Shown here piece by piece: positions 7,901 to 15,323 of a DNA stretch of 64,000 nt. Each line of letters opens with the position of its first letter. Position 1 is the first letter of the stretch. The stretch comes from Oligoflexus sp. (GTDB taxonomy: Bacteria; Bdellovibrionota_B; Oligoflexia; Oligoflexales; Oligoflexaceae). The stretch is taken from positions 62,001 through 126,000 of the forward strand of contig JACMOC010000014.1 of the NCBI GenBank assembly GCA_014378195.1, in the 5' to 3' direction. Made by a program: the position numbers and the translations under genes. Below the pieces are notes generated by a model. It had not been told where the DNA came from and searched no databases. It worked only from the letters and a program-made list of their open reading frames with translations.

Positions 7901-9010
7901 ATGGTCCGTTCTTGGTTTTCTTTCCCTAGATCAACATTCTTTATTCTTCTCACATGCAGTGCGCTTGTCTCCGGCGCAGCGAATGCGGAGAGCAAAAAGT
8001 CAGCCTCTGTTCCTGATGAAGACGGTGTGTCGCAAGGTCCTGAACACATCGTGTTCCCGCCCTGGACACCCGATAGTTTTGATTGGACGCTTGGATTGAT
8101 CGCCGGGGGACGCACGCGCTCTACCGAAACCGACGGCGTTAAATACGATACCGTTTCATCGGAAATCGGTCTCGGCGCCCGGGTGCGTGGCATTCCCGTT
8201 TTTCCCGGCAATCCTGGACTCACTCTCGAACCTTACGGAACCTACACCTGGGGCAATCGCAGTCAAAAAGCAAAAAACGAGTCGATCGACAAAACGGACA
8301 GTTCGGGCTTTCAACGCAATTGGTATGGTGTGCTGGCCCGTATCTATTACCAATCGTTTCGTTATTCGCTCGATATCGGAAGTGGCCACCTTACTTACGA
8401 CGACCCCAAATTCGCAGACTTGAAGGCGCTGCGCATTTCCAACGATTTTGGTTTTCTTTTGCTGTCCCATCTTTCGACTCACTATACGTTGACCTCCTTC
8501 ACACTCACGGAAGGGACCAACAGCGATCCCTCTATCGAAGAACTCGACCATTGGATACATGAGCGTCTGGCCTTTTCCCTCTTCAGTTCATCTCTCGATA
8601 TCGGTCCGGGCGTGACTCACACGACGTATTCGGGACGCGCCGACGCTGGGAGCCCGTTTCAAAAAATCGCAACTGTTGACACGACTTATCTAAAGGCCCT
8701 GGCTTCGTTTAATCTGATTTGGCGTCTGGGCCTTTCCGGATCGGCGAAATACATCCTGACGTCTGACGAAAACAGCAACATACCCAACACTATCAATCAG
8801 CTCCCGAATGAGTCCCTGGCTGAAAACAGAAGCCTCGCCAACCTGCCCAAAGGCAGTTTAGAAGCCTCCTTGTTTATAGGGTTTCGTCAGCTTATAGGCG
8901 GACTTGGACTCGGTTGGCAGATTTATTATCTAGAACTTAATAATGACAAAAGCCCCAAACAGATCTCTCGGGATGAAGGTCTGGTTGTGACTTACGGTGC
9001 AAGCATTTAA
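7901..9010 (+). CDS. Outer-membrane beta-barrel-like protein
   Basis: 369 residues. ATG 7901 follows GAGAGGAACTGCCC. A Sec signal ends near SGAANAES. The mature protein alternates hydrophobic and polar residues in strands with aromatic girdles (WTLGLIAGG, GLTLEPYGTYTWG, WYGVLARIYYQSFRYSL, LGLGWQIYYLEL), the pattern of an outer-membrane barrel. No Cys in the mature part. No specific family is recognised. The end VVTYGASI lacks the classical terminal Phe of the BAM signal, so the barrel call is from pattern only. The nitroreductase gene follows at once, with a start 32 bp downstream, suggesting co-transcription. Confidence 0.7.
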   Translation: MVRSWFSFPRSTFFILLTCSALVSGAANAESKKSASVPDEDGVSQGPEHIVFPPWTPDSFDWTLGLIAGGRTRSTETDGVKYDTVSSEIGLGARVRGIPVFPGNPGLTLEPYGTYTWGNRSQKAKNESIDKTDSSGFQRNWYGVLARIYYQSFRYSLDIGSGHLTYDDPKFADLKALRISNDFGFLLLSHLSTHYTLTSFTLTEGTNSDPSIEELDHWIHERLAFSLFSSSLDIGPGVTHTTYSGRADAGSPFQKIATVDTTYLKALASFNLIWRLGLSGSAKYILTSDENSNIPNTINQLPNESLAENRSLANLPKGSLEASLFIGFRQLIGGLGLGWQIYYLELNNDKSPKQISRDEGLVVTYGASI

Positions 9011-9041
9011 TCGGCGAACGCCCCTGAATGAGGTCAATTCC

Positions 9042-9620
9042 GTGAGCGAAATATTTGAATTTCTAGTAAAGCGCCGGAGCGCATCGATACTCGTCGACCC
9101 TAAGCCGAAGCGAGAGGAACTCGAGCAGATCCTGAATCTTGCCGGAACCGTCCCCGATCATGGCCAGCTTCGTCCGTATCGGTTTGTGGTGGTAGAAGGG
9201 GAAGCTCGGGCTCGCTTCGGAGAAGCCCTGGTGGATGCCGCCGATGCTCATCGACCTGAGAAGCTCGAAGATCGAATGAAGGCGAAAATCGCAGCAAAAG
9301 CATTTGCAGCACCGCTTCAAATCCTTCTTGTCTACAGTCCGGTCGCGAGCGACAAAATCCACGCATGGGAGCAGATGGCCTCTGCCTCATGCACGGGATA
9401 CGCTGCGGTTTTAGGCGCCATTGCCTTGGGCTACGGAGCGGTATGGAAAAGTTTTGCGTACGATCCCGGCCCTTTACTGCAAGGTCTTCTGTCGCTCACA
9501 TCCGAGGAAAAATTCCTTGGTTGGGTCAATATCGGAACAGAAAAAGACAAGGAAACTCAGCGTGCAGAACGCGAGCGTGAGCCTCTCGATCTCAGGCGTT
9601 ACGCTCAATTTTTAAGCTAA
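9042..9620 (+). CDS. Nitroreductase family protein (YdjA-like)
   Basis: 192 residues if started at GTG 9042 (GAGG at 8 nt); an upstream in-frame GTG at 8997 lies inside the previous gene and would add an unrelated leader. The sequence follows YdjA closely: FLVKRRSASILVDPKP, LAGTVPDHGQLRPYRFVVVEGE, an FMN-binding Arg-Arg-Ser start, a central WEQMASASCTGYAAVLGAIALGYGAVWKS and C-terminal FLGWVNIGT. Family members are dimeric, FMN-dependent, NAD(P)H-using oxidoreductases acting on nitro compounds or quinones; the true substrate is not deducible. It probably forms a transcript with the barrel gene upstream and perhaps the lectin lipoprotein downstream. Confidence 0.9.
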   Translation: MSEIFEFLVKRRSASILVDPKPKREELEQILNLAGTVPDHGQLRPYRFVVVEGEARARFGEALVDAADAHRPEKLEDRMKAKIAAKAFAAPLQILLVYSPVASDKIHAWEQMASASCTGYAAVLGAIALGYGAVWKSFAYDPGPLLQGLLSLTSEEKFLGWVNIGTEKDKETQRAEREREPLDLRRYAQFLS

Positions 9621-9658
9621 GGTTTAAGACGCACTTTCTTTCGTTCTTGAGGGGCATT

Positions 9659-10219
9659 ATGAGTCGTGATTTTGGAATGGCTGCGTTATCAATTTTCTTT
9701 TTCGTAGCAATAGCGTGCACACCGAAGGCATCAGAGGTTTCGGCTGCGAAAGCAAGCAAAGACCGGGCGGCCGCACTGGCCAAACCGCTCGGTGGACGGC
9801 TGACGTCCATCCGCAGTCTCGACTCAAACAAGTGCCTCGATGCATCCGAAAACAGTTTCAACAACGGCCAGAAAATCGTGCAACTGTCGTGTCAAGTGAC
9901 CCCAACGCAACGGTGGCAGATTCATGCCAATGGCGCAGATAATTCGACCTTTGTTATTCGCCCGGATGGTGGGGGTGACACCGTTATCGATATCAGCCGA
10001 GAGAGCGGCTCCGTAGACGTAGTACTCTGGAAATATACCGAAGGTAACGTGAATCAACTTTGGAAGATCGTCGATCTTGGCGACCTGACTTATTCCATCC
10101 GCTCACTCGCAAACCTCAATAAATGCCTTGGATTTGCCGAAGAAAACACAGATGACAACAGCCGGCTTAGTCTTCTCGATTGTTCGTCAGCGAAAAACCT
10201 CAGGTGGTCCCTCAACTAA
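9659..10219 (+). CDS. Lipoprotein with ricin-type beta-trefoil lectin domain
   Basis: 186 residues from ATG 9659, chosen for GAGGGG 5 nt upstream (a TTG at 9647 is in frame). Signal segment ends in the lipobox FVAIAC. The rest is a beta-trefoil with three visible repeats: SIRSLDSNKCLDASENS with QRWQI, the middle VIDISRESGSVDVVLWKY with QLWKI, and SIRSLANLNKCLGFAE with LRWSL. The Q-x-W positions are QRW, QLW and a degenerate LRW. Such CBM13/ricin domains bind galactose- or xylan-type sugars. Likely a surface carbohydrate-binding protein. Its 3' end overlaps a decayed antisense response-regulator fragment. Confidence 0.87.
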   Translation: MSRDFGMAALSIFFFVAIACTPKASEVSAAKASKDRAAALAKPLGGRLTSIRSLDSNKCLDASENSFNNGQKIVQLSCQVTPTQRWQIHANGADNSTFVIRPDGGGDTVIDISRESGSVDVVLWKYTEGNVNQLWKIVDLGDLTYSIRSLANLNKCLGFAEENTDDNSRLSLLDCSSAKNLRWSLN

Positions 10220-10312
10220 GGCGGAACGCGCGCCAGCAACACATTCAATGAGAACGGTGCGATCGATGGGTTTGATCAAATACTCGTATACCCGGAAAAT
10301 CGTGACACGTAG
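10187..10312 (-). pseudogene. Remnant of a response-regulator receiver domain (C-terminal end)
   Basis: A 41-codon open stretch on the minus strand, with no start codon or upstream REC sequence, contains YEYLIKPIDRTVLIECV. This is the classic end of a receiver domain: the conserved K-P pair before the last helix, here LIKPID. Nothing matching the Asp box lies upstream, where a TGA closes the frame. Its stop lies inside the lectin gene. Best read as debris of a two-component gene. Confidence 0.4.
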
Positions 10313-10343
10313 TCAAACACACACGTAAAAAACGCAAAAAAAA

Positions 10344-10361
10344 GCGCCTCGAAAGAGGCGC
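10344..10361 (-). terminator. Rho-independent terminator of the DEAD-box gene
   Basis: Perfect stem GCGCCTC/GAGGCGC with a stable GAAA (plus) / TTTC (minus) loop. Read on the minus strand it is followed by eight T residues. It lies 35 bp after the helicase stop. Confidence 0.85.
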
Positions 10362-10396
10362 CCTTTAGAAAAGACTAAGAAGTCAAAACAGTATGA

Positions 10397-12115
10397 TTAA
10401 GACTTTTTCTCTTTGCGCATTTTGCCCGTTAGACTTCCGTTAGCGACATATTTGCCTTCGGATGGGTCAAACGTTCTTTTTGGTTTCAATTCGGCTTTTT
10501 TCTTGGCGTCAAACGGCTTAGCCGAAGCGGCAGCGGCAGCGGCGGCTGGAGCGGCAACGGCACGAACGATTCCGCGGCTGCTGCCTGTATCGTCGATACG
10601 AGCTGAAGCTGAAGCTGGTAAAGGACGACGGAAGTCACCGCGGTCTGGAGCGCGTGGACGATCACGGCTCATACCACCTTGAGGGCGAGCTCCGCGACTA
10701 TCACGGTCACCACCACGACTGTCGCGACGAGGGCCGCGATCCCTATCTCCACGACTTCCGCGGTCGCCGTTGTCGACAAAACCGAGGTTGGTCGGGAAGG
10801 CGCGAATTTCTGCATCTTTATCGTTAAAGATATCGGAAAAGTTCAAGGCAAGGAAACGTCCAGCCACTTCTTCAGCGGTCATATCCTTCAAGATAAGTTT
10901 CCACTCTTCGCCCATGGAATCCACAGCACGGTCGAAGTGTTCTTGCTCTTGGAATTTGGACAGGAACGAACTGACTTTTTTCGCACCGAGTTCGCGGCGT
11001 GTAGGAACTTGACCTTCGATCAAAGTGCTTTTGGTGAGGCGTTCGATCTGTCCAACCATTCCGCGTTGACGAGGCGAGATAAGACTCATCGCAACACCGG
11101 ATTTTCCGCAACGAGCGGTACGGCCGATACGGTGAACGTAACTGTCGAGCTCACGTGGGATCGAATAGTTCATGACGTGTGTGACGTCTTTGACATCAAG
11201 ACCACGGGCGGCGACGTCCGTACAGATCAAGATTTTGACTTTACGATCGCGGAAAGCTTTCATCGTCAATTCGCGCGCGCTTTGTGTTTTGTCACCGTGA
11301 AGTGAGTCGACACGATATCCGCGATCCATAAGATGCGATGTAAGGTCAGCAACAAGGGCCTTCGTCTGGCAGAAGATCAAACCGTAGAAATCTTCGGCGG
11401 AATCAATCAATTTGCACAAAACGTCGGGTTTGTTTGACTCGTGAGTCACATAGAAGAGCTGTTCGATGGTCGTAGGAACCATTTCGGTCCGGTTGACCTG
11501 AACCTGCTGTGGGTTCTTAAGATAGGTATCGGCGACGCGACGAACGTCAGGACTCATGGTTGCGGAGAAGAGCCAGGTATTCGCCTGACCAGCAGGAACG
11601 CTATCCAGAACGGCCATCAAATCATCTTTGAAGCCCATGGATATCATTTCGTCAGCTTCATCAAGAACGAGGACCTGGAGTTTGTCCAGGATCAGTGTTC
11701 CCTGGCGGATGTGATCGCAGATACGGCCAGGTGTGCCGACTACAACCGAAACGCCGCGATGAAGGCCGCGGTGCTGATCGTTGTAACTTGCGCCGCCGTA
11801 AATAGGCAAAGCTGTGATGCCAAGATATTTGCCGAGTAGATTCACTTGTTCCGTGACCTGCATCGCGAGTTCGCGCGTCGGACACAGAATGAGACCTTGA
11901 ACCTGACGGACCGAAGGATCGATGCGTTCAAGCAAAGGAATCGCAAAAGCTGCTGTTTTACCCGTACCGGTAGCGGCAAGACCCAAAAAGTCTGTTGTGT
12001 TACCGAGAAGGAGGGGAAGAGCTTGAGCCTGAATAGGACTTGGAGTTGTGTAACCGAGTTCTTCGATAGCGCGGAGAACTTTGGGACTAAGATTCAATTC
12101 TGTAAATGACTGCAA
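10397..12115 (-). CDS. deaD: DEAD-box RNA helicase (DeaD/CsdA family)
   Basis: 572 residues. The start is TTG 12115: MQSFTELNLSPKVLRAIEELGY aligns with the DeaD N-terminus and no upstream ATG is in frame. Visible in order: the Q motif (PSPIQAQALP), Walker A (AATGTGKTA), PTRELA, VLDEADEM (DEAD box), SAT, and the helicase-C motifs ARGLDV and HRIGRTARCGKSG. The C-terminus (from about residue 440) is an Arg/Gly/Asp-rich tract (RGDRDRGPRRDSRGGDRD) and an Ala run, typical of RNA-binding tails of cold-shock and ribosome-assembly helicases. It acts on structured RNA in the cytoplasm. A monocistronic unit with its own terminator and a long, gene-poor 5' side. Confidence 0.93.
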   Translation of the reverse strand: MQSFTELNLSPKVLRAIEELGYTTPSPIQAQALPLLLGNTTDFLGLAATGTGKTAAFAIPLLERIDPSVRQVQGLILCPTRELAMQVTEQVNLLGKYLGITALPIYGGASYNDQHRGLHRGVSVVVGTPGRICDHIRQGTLILDKLQVLVLDEADEMISMGFKDDLMAVLDSVPAGQANTWLFSATMSPDVRRVADTYLKNPQQVQVNRTEMVPTTIEQLFYVTHESNKPDVLCKLIDSAEDFYGLIFCQTKALVADLTSHLMDRGYRVDSLHGDKTQSARELTMKAFRDRKVKILICTDVAARGLDVKDVTHVMNYSIPRELDSYVHRIGRTARCGKSGVAMSLISPRQRGMVGQIERLTKSTLIEGQVPTRRELGAKKVSSFLSKFQEQEHFDRAVDSMGEEWKLILKDMTAEEVAGRFLALNFSDIFNDKDAEIRAFPTNLGFVDNGDRGSRGDRDRGPRRDSRGGDRDSRGARPQGGMSRDRPRAPDRGDFRRPLPASASARIDDTGSSRGIVRAVAAPAAAAAAASAKPFDAKKKAELKPKRTFDPSEGKYVANGSLTGKMRKEKKS

Positions 12116-12606
12116 GTTGATCTCGTTTCATTTGAGCGCTCAGCTTGCAAGCCGGGCGCATAGGGTAGTGAAAAAATTAAGAGCGTGTCGAAAGGAAATA
12201 GCCGTGCTGTGTGCTCTGCTAACATACTAAACCGACATATGCCACTTCATTTTCACATGACGCGCGTTTGGCAGCTTACTTTTGACCCGGATTGCCGTGA
12301 TGGCAGGATGGGTAGATTTCCCAGAGCTTAAGCAGGGTCTCTTTATAGAGATTGCCTACGACCGTAGCAAGCTTAATGAGTGCTATCAAGCAAAAATTCT
12401 TTCGCATATGCCGAAGAGAGCAAAAATAACCGCATCTTAGCCGCCTGGCCAACAGTCTGAAATCCGTCTTTTTTGTCAGAATGACCTGCTCAAAGTGAAG
12501 GGGTTATTCAGTCTAAGCCACCGATATAGATGCAACTATACTGAGTTGCGTCGGGAGGCCATTCGGAGCATTCTAGGCGGGAGTAATGCTCTTAGAGAGG
12601 TGCATC
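12116..12606. other. Long intergenic region with one possible micro-ORF
   Basis: 490 bp between divergent genes (helicase on minus, M23 peptidase on plus). Apart from a 43-codon minus-strand frame, listed separately, no coding signal, tRNA or strong hairpin is seen. The helicase leader may lie in the first 100-200 bp; long cold-shock-type leaders are known for deaD homologues, but I see no diagnostic motif. Confidence 0.4.
12276..12407 (-). CDS. Possible 43-aa peptide
   Basis: ATG 12407 to TAA 12276 on the minus strand. It reads MRKNFCLIALIKLATVVGN, then a helical LYKETLLKLWEIYPS and ends CHHGNPGQK. The front could be a short hydrophobic or signal-like helix. The ribosome site is weak (CTTCGG). 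It is either a genuine small protein transcribed like the helicase or chance. No family known. Confidence 0.25.
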   Translation of the reverse strand: MRKNFCLIALIKLATVVGNLYKETLLKLWEIYPSCHHGNPGQK

Positions 12607-13200
12607 ATGTTGCCTGAGTTTTCTTTGGCCTTTCATCCTGTTCTGGTTTTGCCTGGGGGTTATGATGTTCTGGACTTCACTGTACCACGCAGAAGTGACA
12701 CTTGGCCTCAATCCACGTCACTTTTTACTGTCGGTCGCTACAATGAGAAACGCCAAGGCGTTTATCACCATGCACTCTTTGGCGGAAAGCGCGACAATCA
12801 TATAGGGATCGATCTCGGGGCTCCGGCCGGAACAGCCGTGCATGCGTTTTACGAAGGTGAGATTTATCTCTTTGCCGACAATGAGCGACCAGGGGATTAC
12901 GGTCCGACTCTTATCACGCGCCATCTCCTTAACGGCGTCGAGATGTATGCGCTTTATGGCCACCTCAGTCGCGCGTCCCTCCAGCATAAACGCAGAGGCC
13001 AGGAGATTGCTTATGGCGAAACCCTGGGCTGGTTAGGTGGGGAGCATGAAAATGGAGGCTGGCCCCCTCATGTTCACTTCCAATTGAGCCTCGTCGCACC
13101 TGATGAGGCGGACATGCCCGGTACAGTAAGCGATGAGGACCTTGAAACCGCCCTCAAGATTTATCCTGATCCACGGGTAGTTCTAGGGCCGATTTACTGA
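12607..13200 (+). CDS. M23-family metallopeptidase (LytM-type)
   Basis: 197 residues from ATG 12607 (GAGAGG upstream; an in-frame ATG at 12586 precedes that site). The zinc-peptidase signature is complete: His65 and Asp69 in NHIGIDLG, the YGHLS motif with His119, and His155/His157 in PPHVHFQL. The order H-x3-D then H-x-H is that of LytM/lysostaphin peptidases that cut peptidoglycan cross-bridges. There is no signal peptide or transmembrane segment, unusual for an enzyme acting on the wall. Some cytosolic M23-like proteins in this architecture lie beside aminotransferases; here it stands alone. Its TGA overlaps the convergent fruA stop by 7 bp. Confidence 0.88.
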   Translation: MLPEFSLAFHPVLVLPGGYDVLDFTVPRRSDTWPQSTSLFTVGRYNEKRQGVYHHALFGGKRDNHIGIDLGAPAGTAVHAFYEGEIYLFADNERPGDYGPTLITRHLLNGVEMYALYGHLSRASLQHKRRGQEIAYGETLGWLGGEHENGGWPPHVHFQLSLVAPDEADMPGTVSDEDLETALKIYPDPRVVLGPIY

Positions 13201-14954
13201 AGGACGTCCTCCAAGATTGGAACGGACTTTTTAAAAACGATCGCGATGATAAGACCCGTGAGCAAAGTCCCGGCTGCAATGGAAACGAGATACATCGGCA
13301 AATTCTCGACTGCGTTAGGGATTCCAAACACAAAGACTCCTCCGTGTGGGACGCGTATGGTGCATCCAAAATACATTGATAACGCACCCGCGAGTGCCGA
13401 ACCCATCACGTTTGCCGGTATGACGCGAAAGGGATCACGCGCTGCAAAGGGGATCGCGCCTTCTGATATAAAACACAGCCCGAGAATGCCTGCGGTTTTT
13501 CCCGCCTGACGTTCTTCGGTTGAGAACTTTTGTCGAGCCACAAAACACGCAAACGAAACCCCAAGCGCCGGCGTCATGCCGCCCGCCATGGCCGCAGCCA
13601 TCGGACCAAAAGTATTCGAACTCAGAAGTCCCACGGTAAACGCATAGGCTGCTTTATTGGTTGGACCTCCCAAATCAAATCCCATCATCGCTCCCAGTAA
13701 AGCCCCCAGTAGGATAGCGTTTGCTCCCGAGAGGCCGAGGAGCCCGGCTGTTAGCGCGTCCATCACGCCTTTCATCGGAGTGGCAACAACATAGATCATC
13801 AACAGGCCCGTAATAAGACTGGCAAACAGGGGAATGATGAGGATAGGCATGAGGCCCGCGAGGGTTTGCGGCAATGTTATGCGATCTCGTATCAAAAGCG
13901 CAGAATACCCTGCTAATAATCCCGCGATAATGCCCCCTAAAAAGCCTGCACCCGCTTCCGCGGCTAACCAACCGCCTATCAAACCCGGCGCAAGACCGGG
14001 ACGATCCGCAATCGAAAACGCGATATAACCAGCGAGTACGGGGACAATCAGTTTGAATGCTGCTCCGCCACCGATTTGCATAAGAGCAGAGGCCAGCGAA
14101 CCAGAGACTTTAAAGGCTTCTATTCCAAATACAAAACTCAACGCGATAGCGAGGCCGCCAGCAACAACAAGAGGTAACATATAGGAAACACCGGTCAACA
14201 GATGTTGATAGGGTCCACTGTGTTTGCCGGAGGGCACTGCGCGCGTGCTTGGCGAGGCGGAATGCTGCGCCGAGGGTGATGAGAGAGCCGCAGAGGAATG
14301 AGCAAGGCCTGAATAAAGCGCTGCCTCAATCACCATCGCCGCTTTTTCAAGGGCGGTACCCGTGTTCGTCCGATAGAGAATTTTGCCTGCGAACCGCGCG
14401 AGATCAACCGCCGTGTCGGCAGCGATGATGACAGCATCAGCCTCTTTGATCTGAGCAAACGTCAAAAGTGATTTGGCCCCGACGTTTCCCTGCGTCTCGA
14501 CGTGGATTTCAATATCCATCTTTTGGGCTTGGTTTTTTAAGGCTTCGGCAGCCATAAACGTATGCGCAATACCTGTCGGACAGGCCGTCACGGCAACAAG
14601 TTTGCGGCGAGGTCCTCGAAACCCGCGCTCTTCCGTATTTACCACTTTGGGGGAGGATACTTTCGCAACGGGGGCTGGCGCTAGGAAAGGATTGAGAACT
14701 GAGGTCGGGCGAAGTATTGCCTCCGCGAAACTCACATTGCGGCCTTGGGACGAAAGCGACGAAGGGAGGATGACGTCGGTGACCAGCAACGTCCTTTCAA
14801 ACGCCAAATCCTTCGGGATGGATTTATCATGTTCTATAGGCAGAAAATCGAGCCGTAGATTCAGAACACGCGCCTCGGCGCGTAGCGATTCAATTGCCAT
14901 TTGGGTATGAGGACTCGCGGCATTGTCGAAAGTCAGGACACGGATCGGTTGCAT
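13194..14954 (-). CDS. fruA: PTS fructose transporter, EIIBC component
   Basis: 586 residues. Imports fructose across the inner membrane and phosphorylates it to fructose-1-phosphate. Order: residues 1-75 form a vestigial EIIB' domain with no Cys in its loop (DNAASPHTQMA), then a linker, a true EIIB at about 117-215 with phospho-acceptor Cys125 in TACPTGIAHTF, an Ala/Ser linker, and an EIIC membrane domain of 8-10 helices from about 250 (GVSYMLPLVVAGGLAIALSF, GGPTNKAAYAF, EGAIPFAARDP). The B'-B-C layout is that of enterobacterial FruA. It is the last gene of a fruB-fruK-fruA operon in which fruK is ruined; the fruK remnant reads in frame into the fruA ATG. Confidence 0.94.
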   Translation of the reverse strand: MQPIRVLTFDNAASPHTQMAIESLRAEARVLNLRLDFLPIEHDKSIPKDLAFERTLLVTDVILPSSLSSQGRNVSFAEAILRPTSVLNPFLAPAPVAKVSSPKVVNTEERGFRGPRRKLVAVTACPTGIAHTFMAAEALKNQAQKMDIEIHVETQGNVGAKSLLTFAQIKEADAVIIAADTAVDLARFAGKILYRTNTGTALEKAAMVIEAALYSGLAHSSAALSSPSAQHSASPSTRAVPSGKHSGPYQHLLTGVSYMLPLVVAGGLAIALSFVFGIEAFKVSGSLASALMQIGGGAAFKLIVPVLAGYIAFSIADRPGLAPGLIGGWLAAEAGAGFLGGIIAGLLAGYSALLIRDRITLPQTLAGLMPILIIPLFASLITGLLMIYVVATPMKGVMDALTAGLLGLSGANAILLGALLGAMMGFDLGGPTNKAAYAFTVGLLSSNTFGPMAAAMAGGMTPALGVSFACFVARQKFSTEERQAGKTAGILGLCFISEGAIPFAARDPFRVIPANVMGSALAGALSMYFGCTIRVPHGGVFVFGIPNAVENLPMYLVSIAAGTLLTGLIIAIVFKKSVPILEDVLQ

Positions 14955-15323
14955 GGCTGATCCCTTGCTTTTAAGTGAGAGGTCTGTTACGCCTTCGGGA
15001 CCTTTCGATTCATCGATGATTTTGACGTTGGTCCGAGTAAGGCCGTCGATGGCAATAAAATCGCCGATGATGTTTTTTTAAGCGACAAATAACCTTCGGA
15101 ACGCCTGATCGTTTTGGGAACCGAGAAATCCGCTCGCCGTGACGGGCACAGAAAACCCTGCAAGGAACGACGCTACGTTTATTCCCTTACCGCTTGCATC
15201 GCCTTGCTGAGAGTGAATTCGGTTCACGCATCCAGCCTGAAACGAATGAGCAAGCCCCGTGAGATCAAACGCGGGATTAACGGTTATGGTAAGAATGTTA
15301 TTGGATCGGGTTTTTGGGTTCAC
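14955..15323 (-). pseudogene. fruK: 1-phosphofructokinase remnant (nonsense codon plus 3' deletion)
   Basis: GTG 15323 overlaps the fruB stop (GTGA), as in intact operons. The first part matches the FruK/PfkB N-terminus: ILTITVNPAFDLTG, SGKGINVASFL, GFLGSQNDQAF. It then meets TAA at 15080-15078. The same frame continues past the stop with clearly homologous sequence, GDFIAIDGLTRTNVKIIDE and VTDLSL, so a GAA-to-TAA change is likely. After about 120 of the normal roughly 310 codons the homology ends and the frame joins the fruA ATG. The C-terminal two-thirds, including the ATP-binding and catalytic GAGD region, is missing. The gene cannot make an active kinase. Confidence 0.88.

Noticed and set aside
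7777..8223. Minus-strand frame of 148 codons
   Set aside because: Antisense to the barrel gene start, Arg/Pro-rich, with no ribosome site or domain.
10679..11305. Plus-strand frame of 208 codons
   Set aside because: Antisense to the DEAD-box helicase, whose motifs are complete.
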